Below are positions 17,364-26,570 of a DNA stretch of 64,000 nucleotides, one piece after another. Every line of letters starts with the position of its first letter. The stretch's first letter is position 1. The position numbers were made by a program, and so were the translations under genes. The DNA is from Mycobacterium sp. SM1 (GTDB lineage: Bacteria; Actinomycetota; Actinomycetes; Mycobacteriales; Mycobacteriaceae): positions 124,001-188,000 of the forward strand of contig NZ_JAFLNH010000002.1 of the NCBI RefSeq assembly GCF_018361265.1, read 5' to 3'. The notes beneath the pieces were generated by a model, which was given only the letters and a program-made list of their open reading frames with translations, was not told the DNA's origin and ran no database searches.

Positions 17364-19408
17364 CTGATGGGGTCGGGCAACCCCGCCACGGTGTCGATGT
17401 GGTAGTGGCTGGCGGTCCACGGCGGGGAGCCGGGGGTAGGCGTGAGCGTGACAGTGATGAGAGATTTTCCCTCGGTGAAAGAGCCCGCGATGAGGTAAGT
17501 GTCGTCAAGCCACCGGTGGGTGCTGTTGCTGCGCGGCTGTAGCCAGGTCCCGGCGGGGATCCCGTCAATGGCAAGCTGCGCCGATTGGAAGCCGTTGAGT
17601 TGGTCCGAGGTGCGGCGCACCAAGATTCCGTGGTTAGCGGGGCCGGCGCGGACCTGGAAGGTGATCGCAGCCTCGGCGGTGCGGACCAGCCCGGCAACGA
17701 TGCGGGTGTCGTCGCTGCCCTCATACCCGCTGAGGAGTAGTTCATCGGTGGCGTCAGCATCGGTGTAGCCGTGCAGGATTCGGCTGACGGGGTCGGTGGG
17801 GTAGACATCGTCGCTGGCAGCAGTGGTGTCGTTGGGTTGTGTGTAGAGGAATGCTGTTGAGCTGTAGTCGGGTTGGACCATGTTGCGTTTGCCGTGCTCG
17901 ATGCCGAACCGGATTGCCGAGTGGTAGCCGATCGCGTCGGCGAGCATGAGCCGATAGGCGGCGACGCAGTAACCTGCGCACCCGCCGGTGGCCGTGCGCT
18001 GATCGGGCTGGCCGGTGAGGGGGGCGCTGTAGCGGCTGCCGTTGTTGAAGTACCAGCCGCCCTCGTAGAGGTCTTCGGTGCCGGTTCCATACCACTGCGG
18101 GGATGCGGAACCGTCGGTGTACACGCGTTCGGCTCCTTCGAGAAAGTACGGGGCGTCCTCCATAAACGCCGTTTTGATCACCGCACCCCTCATGGTGTGG
18201 TTGACGCCGACGAACTTGCCGTGGCCGTGCTCGTCGGCGAACAACCAGTCCTGGCCGGGAGTCGTTGGCCCGGCATGCGAGCGCGCGGTGAAGTAGCCGG
18301 CGCGCCCGCGGGCCAGGGCGGGTGCCCACTGGGGGTCGGGCACGGTCACCACATCGCTGCTGATCCCGCTTACCGGACCGCCGGTCGCGTTAAGGAGGGT
18401 GACGCGGGTTGTGCTGGCGAAAGGCATTGGCCACCATGATGATAACGCCACCTCTCCGCCGGGTTGGGGGATCGTGGCGAACATCAGCGATCGCACATTG
18501 GCGACCCCCAGCCCGGCGCCGAAGAATTCCCCCAGGGGCGAGTCGACCGTGGTGCGGCCGTCGAACTCGATCACCAGGCGCAGCCCGTGCAGAAGCTGGT
18601 CCGCCGGTTTGGGCAGCCATAAATGCAGCGCCGAGATACTGCCCGGCCCAACAGATTCCGCAATAGTCTGCCCGGTGTCAGCGGCCAGTGCGACCACACG
18701 ATGGGTATGCGTTGCCCTGGGCGCGGCGGGTTTGGGGTCGACGGTGCCCGCGGCGCGGAGGGTGGCGAGCACGTCGAGCGCGGGGTCCGAGGGGGAGAAG
18801 GTGGGTACGCCCTCGGCGGTCGAAAACTGGCGATAGTCCACGTGGTAGTACTCCACATTCGATGTGACACTGACACGCATCGACCGTCGGTACGGCATGG
18901 GGACCTTGATGTAAACGCCCCCCGGCGACTGCGCCGCATTGGCGACCAGAGGCCACACGAACGGCGCGCCCAGCGCACCATCGACCACCGATTGCAGCGG
19001 CGCGTCTATCACCGGACGCCCATCCAGCTCGATGCGGATCGCTCCGATCGCCCGCACATTGCCGCGGTCGCGGGTAAACCAGATCGAGTCGATTTCCCCG
19101 GCGCCGCGATCCTCCGCGACGACACAACCGGCACCGCCGGGCGCCAGACACCCGCCGGTGCCGTTGCGGTTACCGGTGGATAGGTCGAAATCACCGCCGG
19201 TGCGATCGAAGCTCGACACCTCCAGACTTTGGGTGCCCGCGCTCAGATACGGCAACCGGTCCAATCGGCGCAAGGTGTCCCAGCCCACCAGCGTGGCGCC
19301 GGGTCCTGCGAGAGCCGGCTCGGCGGGCGCTGCGCCCGCGTCACCGGCGCCGGCGATCGCCAGCAGCAGCGTGGACATCGCCGACAGCGCCCGAATAGCT
19401 ACCGGCAT
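17360..19408 (-). CDS. Exported DUF2961 (GH172-type) glycosidase-like protein
   Basis: A 682-residue protein with an N-terminal signal peptide (ALSAMSTLLLAIAGAGDAGA). The DUF2961 family is now placed in glycoside hydrolase family 172, which includes D-arabinofuranosidases and D-fructofuranosidase-type enzymes. Typical segments are RLPYLSAGTQSLEVSSFDRTGG, AGEIDSIWFTRD, YIKVPMPYRRSMRVSV, GKFVGVNHTMRG and YGTGTEDLYEGGWYFNNG. Action on arabinan of the cell wall or lipoarabinomannan is plausible in a mycobacterium but is inference. Together with the GH92 gene 1 kb away it forms a small exported-glycosidase neighbourhood. The 122-bp gap upstream separates it from the divergent methyltransferase. 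Confidence 0.8.
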   Translation of the reverse strand: MPVAIRALSAMSTLLLAIAGAGDAGAAPAEPALAGPGATLVGWDTLRRLDRLPYLSAGTQSLEVSSFDRTGGDFDLSTGNRNGTGGCLAPGGAGCVVAEDRGAGEIDSIWFTRDRGNVRAIGAIRIELDGRPVIDAPLQSVVDGALGAPFVWPLVANAAQSPGGVYIKVPMPYRRSMRVSVTSNVEYYHVDYRQFSTAEGVPTFSPSDPALDVLATLRAAGTVDPKPAAPRATHTHRVVALAADTGQTIAESVGPGSISALHLWLPKPADQLLHGLRLVIEFDGRTTVDSPLGEFFGAGLGVANVRSLMFATIPQPGGEVALSSWWPMPFASTTRVTLLNATGGPVSGISSDVVTVPDPQWAPALARGRAGYFTARSHAGPTTPGQDWLFADEHGHGKFVGVNHTMRGAVIKTAFMEDAPYFLEGAERVYTDGSASPQWYGTGTEDLYEGGWYFNNGSRYSAPLTGQPDQRTATGGCAGYCVAAYRLMLADAIGYHSAIRFGIEHGKRNMVQPDYSSTAFLYTQPNDTTAASDDVYPTDPVSRILHGYTDADATDELLLSGYEGSDDTRIVAGLVRTAEAAITFQVRAGPANHGILVRRTSDQLNGFQSAQLAIDGIPAGTWLQPRSNSTHRWLDDTYLIAGSFTEGKSLITVTLTPTPGSPPWTASHYHIDTVAGLPDPIS

Positions 19409-19530
19409 AGCACCCCAGGCTACGGTTTACGGGACTGACCCGCCCCCGGCTCGCCACGGCTGGCTATCGGTTCGGGGAGTCGGGTGAGCCGGGGTCACTT
19501 AGGATCGGCGATCGTCATGGGGACACGCGG

Positions 19531-20217
19531 ATGAGCTATTGGCGAAGCGCAGCCGAGGACGAGGCGATGCAGAACGAGCACCGCTTCGTCTGGAAAGCGA
19601 TGTTGGACACCATCGATGTCGACCTCGCCGGTAAGCGGGTGCTCGACGTCGGATGCAATCGGGGCGGCTTTCTGCGTTTGCTCGCCGACGAGTGCGGTAT
19701 CGGGGAGGGTTTTGGCTATGATCCCGCGGCGGGCGCGGTCGAGGACGCACGTCGCCTAGCGGGCGCGCGCCCGCTGCGCTTCGAGACCGCCGCAGCGCCA
19801 CCGGCGGGGTGGAGTGGGTTTGATGTGGCGTTTAGTCACGAGGTGCTTTACCTGTTAGATGATCTGCCCGCGCATGCGGCGGCCATTTTCCGGGTCCTTA
19901 AGCCCGGCGGCGTGTACTACGCCGTGATGGGCGTGCATGCCGCCAGCCCGCTGATGGCGGCCTGGCATGCGGAGAACGCCGGGAAGATGGGTCTGCCGGC
20001 GCTTTACGACCTCGATGAGGTGACCGCGTGGTTCTCGGAAGCCGGGTTTGAGGTTGCCGCCGCCCGACTGCGCATACGCTTTGTTCCGATCGCTGCGCGG
20101 GAGCCTAGCAAGGGCGGGCTGCGCGAGTGGCTCGACTACTACTACGACCAGAAGATCATGTTCCGCTTCCGCCGTTGCACGGATAGCCAGGCCGGCGCCG
20201 CGGGGCTCAGTCGATGA
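19531..20217 (+). CDS. Class I SAM-dependent methyltransferase
   Basis: A 228-residue Rossmann-fold methyltransferase. Motif I is [19 protein letters not shown] (residues 35-53); motif II and post-I acidic residues follow in [14 protein letters not shown]; the [14 protein letters not shown] segment is motif III. The substrate cannot be told. The gene ends inside the FIST gene end (11-base convergent overlap). Not related to the TIGR00027 methyltransferases in this window. Confidence 0.82.
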   Translation: MSYWRSAAEDEAMQNEHRFVWKAMLDTIDVDLAGKRVLDVGCNRGGFLRLLADECGIGEGFGYDPAAGAVEDARRLAGARPLRFETAAAPPAGWSGFDVAFSHEVLYLLDDLPAHAAAIFRVLKPGGVYYAVMGVHAASPLMAAWHAENAGKMGLPALYDLDEVTAWFSEAGFEVAAARLRIRFVPIAAREPSKGGLREWLDYYYDQKIMFRFRRCTDSQAGAAGLSR

Positions 20218-21358
20218 ATAGCGCCATCGAGGCGGTGAATCCGTGCAGCGCGTTGCGGGCGGCGATGGGGCCGATCTCCCCGGCGGCGAAAAACCCGGCC
20301 AGGGCAATCGGCCCCAGCAGGTCCTGGATCGTTGCCGCGTCGTGGTCGGTGACTCCAAACATGCGCCGTCCCCGCCCGTTGCAGGTGAACAGCAGTGCGC
20401 CCACCGGGCGCCCGGGCAGTTCGGCGACGGCCCGCTCCAGGGCCAGGCGCAGATCTTTGTCGGCCCCCATGGGGTCGCGCACCTGAAACTGCACGGTCGC
20501 GCCGACCTGCACGATCTGGCCCAATTCGATTGCCCCGCTGGCGGGGTCGGCACCCAGCAGCCCGCGGATCAAAAAGTCGCCCGGACCGGGGGCCGCTAGA
20601 TGCTCATCGACGAGGATCCCGATCTGCACCCCGCGCCCGATGAGTTCCTGCTCGCCGGGCGGCAACCCCTCGACGATCTCGCGCAGCCGCAGTAGCGGCG
20701 GGCGTCCGCCCAGCTCGGTGATCACCGGCCCGTCGGCGGCGGTGACAATGTAGGGCTGACCGATCGGCCGACACCCCTGCGACACGATCGGGGTGGCGTG
20801 CCGGCCGGGCAGCCGCACCCCGACCAGGCCCGAGCTAAACAGGTCGCGCCCACAAAACAGCCGGGTGTCCCCGGGTGCTTGCCCCCCGCCGACCAGGCCG
20901 CCCACCACTTTCACCCCGGGCATGTCGGTGTTGAGGTGCTCGACAAGCAGATGCGTGGGAAAGGTGTAGGGGTCGGCCAGCAGCAGGTGCAGATCCTGGG
21001 CGCCCGGGTCGAACCGGTAGCCGGTGAGCAGCCCACCCGAGCCGGTGCGGATGAAGTCCAGGTGAAACGGCTCCGCCGGCAGGTCGGAGGCCACCCACAG
21101 CGCCAGCGCGGGGCCGTCCTCGAACTCATGGTGCCCGGCGACAATTCCCTGGGCAACACACCCAATCAAGCAGGGCGGGGCGAGCATCTGCTGCACCGCG
21201 CCCAGCGCGTCGGCGGCTTGCCCGGTATGCGGTCGGGACGCGAACAGCACCGCCAGCGATGGCGCCTCGCCGGCGAGTCCGTCGCGCGCCTGCGTCGCCG
21301 CCTGCACCGCGGCCCGCCGCGTCTCAGCCGCGGCGGAAACCCCGACTGCGATTCGCAC
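20207..21358 (-). CDS. FIST-domain sensor protein (Rv0628c-like)
   Basis: A 383-residue protein with FIST N and FIST C domains, predicted ligand-binding sensor modules. From GTG 21358 it starts [16 protein letters not shown]. Glycine-rich strands [20 protein letters not shown] and [17 protein letters not shown] (the CNGRG motif) are typical. Length equals that recalled for Rv0628c, which supports this start over in-frame codons upstream to 21463. In M. tuberculosis the next gene is recD; here a catabolic block of about 19 kb begins instead. Confidence 0.85.
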   Translation of the reverse strand: MRIAVGVSAAAETRRAAVQAATQARDGLAGEAPSLAVLFASRPHTGQAADALGAVQQMLAPPCLIGCVAQGIVAGHHEFEDGPALALWVASDLPAEPFHLDFIRTGSGGLLTGYRFDPGAQDLHLLLADPYTFPTHLLVEHLNTDMPGVKVVGGLVGGGQAPGDTRLFCGRDLFSSGLVGVRLPGRHATPIVSQGCRPIGQPYIVTAADGPVITELGGRPPLLRLREIVEGLPPGEQELIGRGVQIGILVDEHLAAPGPGDFLIRGLLGADPASGAIELGQIVQVGATVQFQVRDPMGADKDLRLALERAVAELPGRPVGALLFTCNGRGRRMFGVTDHDAATIQDLLGPIALAGFFAAGEIGPIAARNALHGFTASMALFID

Positions 21359-21399
21359 CCTTCCATGATGCGCCACCGGTGGGCGCGACGGAACGGGCA

Positions 21400-22809
21400 A
21401 TGTCGCCGCCGTTTGCCGACGGCCGCCGCAAAACGACCCGCCGCAGCTACCCGGCTCCCGCAATCAACTGTCGACTGCCGCCAAGCGACCCACCCCATGT
21501 CGACGAGTTGTGCACCGCGGTGGCCTGGGCGGTGGTCCGCCCCGAGAGGGCTGCGGCGCTAGCGAAGCTCGCGGTCGATGAGGGCGGGTTTGGCAACTCC
21601 AACGACAAAGTCACGAAGATCACCAAGCGGGTCCTGGGCGTATTGGCCGACATGCATACCCTCCGCAGTGTCGGCGTCGTCGAAGAGAACCCCGAGCGCG
21701 GGCTGGTGAAGATCGCCAAGCCCATTGGTGTTGTCGCGGCCGTGATCCCCACCACCGGCCCGGATGCCACTCCTGCGGTCAAGACGCTGTTCGCGCTCAA
21801 GGGGCGCAACGCGATCGTGGTGGCGCCGCACCCACGGACGAAGGACACCACCACCGCCGTGGTGGCATCCATGCGCGAGGCGTGCACGCTGGTTGGAGCG
21901 CCCGCTGGTCTTGTGCAGATGCTCAGTGAGCCCTCCATTGCCAAGACGCAGGAGCTGATGCGCCAGGTGGATCTGATCGTGGCAACCGGCGGAGCGGCCA
22001 TGGTGAAGGCGGCATACAGCTCCGGAACGCCGGCATACGGCGTCGGGGTCGGCAACACGGTGCATGTCGTCGACGAGACAGCAGACCTCGATGACGCCGC
22101 GGTAGCGATCGCCGCCGCGAAGACCTTCGATTATGCAACCAGCTGTCTGGCGGACAACGCGGTGGTGGTAGAGGCAAGCGTCTACGACCAGCTCGTGGAC
22201 AAGCTCATCGCTGCCGGGGGCTATCTATGCAGCCCCGAGGAAAAGGCCGCGCTGCAAGGCGCGATGTGGCCTAATGGCGCGCACATCCCGACCCCCGACG
22301 TCATCGCCAAGCCCGCGACAGCGATCGCAGCGGTTGCCGGATTCATGATCCCCGCCGACCGTACCTTCTTGATGGTCGAGGAGGACGGTGTCGGTGCGGA
22401 CCACCCGTTTTCCGGTGAGAAGCTTTCCGTGGTGCTCACCGTCTACCAGTACGAGGGTGGCATCGACCATGCCGTCGATCTGATTAACGCGATCACCGGG
22501 TATCAGGGGCTCGGGCACACCTGCGGTATTCACACCAGCCGAAACGACAATGTCGATGCGCTCGCGTTCCGGACCAAGACGGCCCGGGTCCTAGTGAACC
22601 AGAACCTCAACGAGGGGGCCGGCAGCCCCCGCAACGGCCTGCCCTTCACGCTCAGCCTGAGCTGCGGCACGTGGGGCGGCAACATCACCACCGAAAACAT
22701 CAATGCCCGCCATTTCGTGAACCTCACCTGGGTGTCGCGGCCCATCGAACGCCACCTGGTCAGCGAAGAGGAGCTGTTCGCGGCCTACTGGAAACGCTAT
22801 GGCCGCTGA
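21400..22809 (+). CDS. Acylating sulfoacetaldehyde/acetaldehyde dehydrogenase-like enzyme, atypical N-terminus
   Basis: An aldehyde dehydrogenase of the CoA-acylating type, closest in wording to sulfoacetaldehyde dehydrogenase (SauS): aldehyde + CoA + NAD(P)+ to acyl-CoA. Visible blocks: [20 protein letters not shown] (nucleotide-binding edge), [19 protein letters not shown], the catalytic Cys in [16 protein letters not shown], and [12 protein letters not shown]. From ATG 21400 it has 469 residues, near normal. Its first 35 residues (before [14 protein letters not shown]) are proline/arginine-rich and unlike the family, and they lie exactly at the left junction of the block, so the 5' end may have been replaced. 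It could process sulfoacetaldehyde from CoM synthesis or turnover. Its end overlaps the PucR gene end by 50 bases. Confidence 0.75.
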   Translation: MSPPFADGRRKTTRRSYPAPAINCRLPPSDPPHVDELCTAVAWAVVRPERAAALAKLAVDEGGFGNSNDKVTKITKRVLGVLADMHTLRSVGVVEENPERGLVKIAKPIGVVAAVIPTTGPDATPAVKTLFALKGRNAIVVAPHPRTKDTTTAVVASMREACTLVGAPAGLVQMLSEPSIAKTQELMRQVDLIVATGGAAMVKAAYSSGTPAYGVGVGNTVHVVDETADLDDAAVAIAAAKTFDYATSCLADNAVVVEASVYDQLVDKLIAAGGYLCSPEEKAALQGAMWPNGAHIPTPDVIAKPATAIAAVAGFMIPADRTFLMVEEDGVGADHPFSGEKLSVVLTVYQYEGGIDHAVDLINAITGYQGLGHTCGIHTSRNDNVDALAFRTKTARVLVNQNLNEGAGSPRNGLPFTLSLSCGTWGGNITTENINARHFVNLTWVSRPIERHLVSEEELFAAYWKRYGR

Positions 22810-24511
22810 GCGTCTGTGTCCTCGAGGTTTGAAGCGTCTGCAGCGTCTGCCAGGCCCGCGTTGCGAGCTGCAAGTTGAACCTGATGCCCGGATGCGCCAA
22901 GTCGTGCCCGGAGATCTCCCGAATCCGCTGCAGCCGGTATTTGAGGGTGCTGCGGTGCACGCAGAGCATGGCCGCGGTGCAGTCATAATTACCGCCGCAC
23001 TCAAGGTAGCAGCCGAGCGTAGCGACTAGCTCGGAGTGCTTGCAGGTATCGTAGTCGAGCAACGTGCCCAGCCATTGACGGACAAACCGCTCGAGGGCCG
23101 CGGGCTCTTTCACCTCGCAGAAGATCCGGTACACGCCGAGATCGTCATAGCATGTCACCCGATCCTCGGCGCGGACTGAGTCCTGCAGAGTGAGCGCCAA
23201 CTGGGCTTCACGATACGAGCGAGGATAGTCGCTCGGCCGTTCGCACCAGCCGCCGACGCCTACCCGGCAGCGGCCGCCGCCCAGCTCGGTCAGCACGGCC
23301 GACCGTAGCCGCTCCCAATCGGGTTCGGCATCGGAGAGCACCACCACCGCACCACCCCGCGATACCAGCAGTGAGCCGACGTTGTGGGCTCTAACACACC
23401 GCCGTACAGCGTGGAAGAATGTGTCCTCGTCCTGGGTGCGGCCGCGCCCCTCGACCACCACGACGCGATGACGCCGCTCCAAGTCGTACCCAAGCGCCTG
23501 CGCCCGGGCCAGCGCGCTTTCCTCGTCCGTGCCGGCGAGCAGTTCCTCCACCAGGTCACGTCGCAACCTCAACTCGGTCTCGGCGAGGCTACGCAGCCGG
23601 GCAAGCTCCATGGCGAGGACGGTGGTGGCATATTCAAGCGCGATCTTTTCCCGCTCTCCCGCTTCGCCCGCCGGGTCGACCAACGCAAGAACGCCCACCA
23701 CGTCGGCGCGGGGATTGGCTACAGCCAGCAACCGGCCGCCCTCACGGATCGGCCGCCGTTCCCGCAAGGCACGGCGCAGCATCTGCTCCCGGCGGGCCGG
23801 CGGATCCTTCGGGTAGGGCTGCGGCCGGTTCGGTCCGGCCCACGCACGAAGGTTTCCGTACTGGTCCTCCACAGCGACCGGGATACCGGTCACCTCGTGC
23901 AGGGTGAGGGCAATACCGTCGAGCCCCTCACCCGCCACGGCGACTCGCGTGAACCGCTTATGAATCTCTGTGGTGTGCTCCAGCGCCTGCACCGTCTCGG
24001 CGAGGGCCTCGTTGGACGCGCGCAACTCCTCGGCGGTGGCTCGTTCCTTGACAAGCAGGTGTGCGTTGGCCAGGGCCACCCCCGTTTGTTGCGCCAACAC
24101 CCGCAACAGGAACTGCTCATGTAGCCCGGGCTCGTCATCGGCCACCACAAAGACGTATCCCATGTGCACGTCGAGACCCCGCAACGGGAACGCCCAGCTC
24201 CATCCGGATCCCGCAATGGCCACCGGGCCACCGCTTCGCCCCAAGCTCGGTATCTGGTCCTCGAGCCCGGCCCGCACCGTCGGGTTGGCAATCGGCAAGG
24301 CAGTGGACCAACCCCGATCGCCAAGGTGCACACCGACCGTACGGCAACCGCCGAAGGACGGGACCGAGGTTGCAGCGAGGTGCAGGATCTTGCTCTCGTC
24401 CCGGCATTCGGTCATCAGCATCGAGAGCATTAGCAGAGCCTGTAGGTTGGACAGCTGGTCACGAAGCGCCGTGTCCGCCGCCGGTGCCTGGTCAGATGTT
24501 ACTGGCCCCAT
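22760..24511 (-). CDS. PucR/CdaR-type transcriptional regulator with GAF-like sensor
   Basis: A 583-residue regulator. The N-terminal half is a GAF-like sensor (SFGGCRTVGVHLGD, YVFVVADDEPGLHEQFLLRVLAQQTGVALANAHLL), followed by a short coiled-coil (EELRASNEALAETVQALEHTTEIHKRF), a CdaR GGDEF-like region (RVGVGGWCERPSDYPRSYREAQLAL), and the PucR-type C-terminal helix-turn-helix with CGGNYDCTAAMLCVHRSTLKYR. It overlaps the upstream MEDS-domain gene by 20 bases, so the two are one unit and probably one sensory system for the adjacent catabolic operons. ATG 24511 is preferred over the longer frame to 24580. Confidence 0.85.
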   Translation of the reverse strand: MGPVTSDQAPAADTALRDQLSNLQALLMLSMLMTECRDESKILHLAATSVPSFGGCRTVGVHLGDRGWSTALPIANPTVRAGLEDQIPSLGRSGGPVAIAGSGWSWAFPLRGLDVHMGYVFVVADDEPGLHEQFLLRVLAQQTGVALANAHLLVKERATAEELRASNEALAETVQALEHTTEIHKRFTRVAVAGEGLDGIALTLHEVTGIPVAVEDQYGNLRAWAGPNRPQPYPKDPPARREQMLRRALRERRPIREGGRLLAVANPRADVVGVLALVDPAGEAGEREKIALEYATTVLAMELARLRSLAETELRLRRDLVEELLAGTDEESALARAQALGYDLERRHRVVVVEGRGRTQDEDTFFHAVRRCVRAHNVGSLLVSRGGAVVVLSDAEPDWERLRSAVLTELGGGRCRVGVGGWCERPSDYPRSYREAQLALTLQDSVRAEDRVTCYDDLGVYRIFCEVKEPAALERFVRQWLGTLLDYDTCKHSELVATLGCYLECGGNYDCTAAMLCVHRSTLKYRLQRIREISGHDLAHPGIRFNLQLATRAWQTLQTLQTSRTQTLSGHSVSSRPRTAPLR

Positions 24512-25124
24512 GATCCCGCCAGGTAGCGAGGTACTCCCCAGGCTCCAGGTAGTAAGGATTGTCGAGGACCACCTCCCCAAGCATCACCTTGGGGTGCGTC
24601 TTGAGCACGTCGACGAGAACCTCGCCGCCGAAGCGATCGAGCTGGTACAGACACAGGATGACCTGGGGATAGCGGGGCAAAAAGTCATTCAGCCTCGCTT
24701 CGTATTCGACCAGCCCCTCAACCCCGGGCATTTGTCGCGTCGCCCAGGTCATTTCCCCCACCGAACGGGTGAAGCGGAACCCACCGGTGATGGCATCGCC
24801 GACCGAGCGGTCCCAGAAGTCAAGCATTGCCTTGGTGGAAAACCCCCCACCGCTGAGATACGTATCCCGTGACCGCAAGATGTCGAGCTGATGGCGGTCC
24901 CAGCGTGTGCCAAGATCGGCACCAAGGCTGGCCAACAGCGATTCCGGATCGGTATGGTCAATCACGCAGATGCACTTATCGCCAGCTTCCAGACCCTCAC
25001 GGAGGAACGGCAGCAGGATCTTGTCCCGCTCCTGCTCGTTCGCGTAGAACACGCAGATATGGTCACCGGGCGCGAGCTGAACTCCAGGGATCCCCGTTGC
25101 TATCAGTTCGGTGGAAAACGTCAT
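24492..25124 (-). CDS. MEDS-domain (DcmR-like sensory) protein
   Basis: A 210-residue protein made of a single MEDS domain, the sensory part of the dichloromethane regulator DcmR and of many methylotroph and actinobacterial regulators. Typical segments: LAPGDHICVFYANEQERDKILLP, FLREGLEAGDKCICVIDHTD, and the C-terminal VLCLYQLDRFGG-like strand with a conserved Asp. It has no DNA-binding domain of its own; the PucR-type protein translated from the overlapping next gene can supply one. The pair resembles a split one-component sensor for a hydrocarbon, epoxide or cofactor. The AT-rich upstream gap holds an inverted repeat at 25218. Confidence 0.83.
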   Translation of the reverse strand: MTFSTELIATGIPGVQLAPGDHICVFYANEQERDKILLPFLREGLEAGDKCICVIDHTDPESLLASLGADLGTRWDRHQLDILRSRDTYLSGGGFSTKAMLDFWDRSVGDAITGGFRFTRSVGEMTWATRQMPGVEGLVEYEARLNDFLPRYPQVILCLYQLDRFGGEVLVDVLKTHPKVMLGEVVLDNPYYLEPGEYLATWRDHGASNI

Positions 25125-25217
25125 CCCGTGTCTTCTCTCTCATTGACAGGCTTATCCAGACCCGACAAGACGAGTGGTGCTCAATTTGTTCTCAATGGCT
25201 TCATACCTCAACGAAGA

Positions 25218-25234
25218 TTGTCCCATAAGGACAA
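25218..25234. promoter_or_regulatory. Inverted repeat upstream of the regulator pair, possible operator
   Basis: TTGTCC-CATAA-GGACAA is a perfect 6-bp palindrome with a 5-base spacer, in unusually AT-rich DNA 94 bases before the MEDS start codon. A similar, weaker TGTCC-N5-AGACG lies at 33370-33384 in the divergent promoter of the block. An operator for the PucR-type regulator is inference. Confidence 0.4.
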
Positions 25235-25299
25235 CTTTCAGATATTGAATTAACCGCATTCGGGCGCCGTAATTGCCCCGCCGCTCGCTGCTTGCCATC

Positions 25300-25336
25300 C
25301 CAGACCGGCCTGCCGTCTCTGCCGGGCCCGGTCTGG
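25300..25336 (-). terminator. Hairpin after the CoM-transferase gene
   Basis: CCAGACCGG (25300-25308) pairs perfectly with CCGGTCTGG (25328-25336), with further GC pairing possible in the loop. It begins 3 bases past the stop codon of the leftward operon's last gene. No U-tract follows, as is common for mycobacterial terminators. Confidence 0.55.
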
Positions 25337-25339
25337 CTA

Positions 25340-26446
25340 CTAACCGCTGGTCAGGGTTTTGCGCACGATGGCTGCCCCGTCGGCGAGGGCGCGCAGTTTG
25401 CTGGCCGCGACCATGCGCGGCAAGTTGATCAAGCCGCAGTCGGTGGACAGGCCAAGCCGTTCGGCGGGCACGAATTCGAGCACCTGACGGATTCGGTCGG
25501 CGACCTCGTCGGCGGTCTCGGTGATAGTGCTCTTGACGTCGATGACACCGGCCACGAAGTCCTTCGGCCATCCATGGTCGAGCAGCGGCTTGAGGTCGTC
25601 GGGGCCCATGCGGCCCACCTCGTAGTTGAGCGCGTCGATTTGAGCGTCAAGTACCTGCGGGAAGATCGCCCGGGCACGCTCAGGCGCCGGTGCCGAGGCG
25701 GGTCGGCGGTCGAGTATCCAGGCACCGAACTCTTTCTCCTCGTCGTCAGGGAGGTAGGCCGGCGTGCCTGAATAGTTGCCCCAGCAGGTGTGCACCCAGA
25801 ACTGGGTGCCGACGCCTTCGACGGCCTTGTTGAGCGCCTCGATTTCCCAATCGCCCATGCCATATGGCCAGACGAACTCATCGAGTTGGATGATGTCGCA
25901 GCCATTGTCGGCCAGTTCTTTGAAGTCCTCGTTAAACGCCCTGGCGAGCGCAAGAGCGAGTTCCTTGGTGTCCTTGTAGTACTGGTTGCTGGTCGCCGCC
26001 GCAAGAACCCCAAGGCCGGTATAGGAGATCTTCACCGGTTTCTTGGTCGCCTTGCGTGTCGCCCGTAACGTGGCGAGGTGGAACGGGTGCTCGCGGCGCA
26101 CCTCGCCAACACAGGTGGGCGCGAAAAGCGTCGAGTAGATCGGCAGGCCGATCGGTGGGCCGGACAGCTTATACCCGCTCATCCGTTCCACGTAGTGGTA
26201 GAGGATCTGACCGTACGGCGAGTCGCCCCCGTACACTTTGCCGTCGCTGATGACATCGATGCCGGCGGCCTCCTGGTCGTGAACGATTGCGCCGACGGCG
26301 TCCTCGAGCGCCTCCCGGCTGATCGCGTCGTAGACGAACTCGCCAACTGGGTATCTGGCGAATGCCTGCCCGTCATACCACCGAGGGTTGGGGTAGTTGC
26401 CCACCATCGTGGTGGGCAGCAGGATGTCCTGGGATCCCACGCGCAT
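25340..26446 (-). CDS. MetE-like zinc methyl/alkyltransferase, probable epoxyalkane:coenzyme M transferase
   Basis: A 368-residue member of the cobalamin-independent methionine-synthase C-terminal family, which includes epoxyalkane:CoM transferase (XecA/EtnE), the enzyme that opens an epoxide with CoM thiolate held on zinc. Family marks: LPTTMVGNYPNPRWYD near residue 10, VHDQEAAGIDVISDGKVYGG, IIQLDEFVWPYG, and zinc ligands in FWVHTCWGN (His-x-Cys) and STDCGLINLP (Cys). True MetE is about twice as long. Being last in an operon of CoM-pathway genes makes EaCoMT the best call; a different alkyl-transfer substrate remains possible. AAGGGGA lies 8 bases before the ATG. Confidence 0.77.
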   Translation of the reverse strand: MRVGSQDILLPTTMVGNYPNPRWYDGQAFARYPVGEFVYDAISREALEDAVGAIVHDQEAAGIDVISDGKVYGGDSPYGQILYHYVERMSGYKLSGPPIGLPIYSTLFAPTCVGEVRREHPFHLATLRATRKATKKPVKISYTGLGVLAAATSNQYYKDTKELALALARAFNEDFKELADNGCDIIQLDEFVWPYGMGDWEIEALNKAVEGVGTQFWVHTCWGNYSGTPAYLPDDEEKEFGAWILDRRPASAPAPERARAIFPQVLDAQIDALNYEVGRMGPDDLKPLLDHGWPKDFVAGVIDVKSTITETADEVADRIRQVLEFVPAERLGLSTDCGLINLPRMVAASKLRALADGAAIVRKTLTSG

Positions 26447-26570
26447 TCCGGTTTCCCCTTCGTTCGACGGCGGCGCCGCCTGTGGTTGTCATTCTGGTGC
26501 TGTTAAGTCTCATCCGGGAAAGCCGCCGTTTCTCCGGTGTGACGGGGCGAATTAGGATTACCGTCTCGTC

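Noticed and set aside
25340..26446. Calling this gene metE
   Set aside because: True MetE is about 750 residues with two similar halves; this has only one half and sits in a CoM-using operon.
26483..26494. GGCGGCGCCGCC palindrome before the CoM-transferase gene
   Set aside because: A 12-base GC palindrome is expected by chance in such DNA; no stem-loop context or repeat of it at the other promoters of the island.
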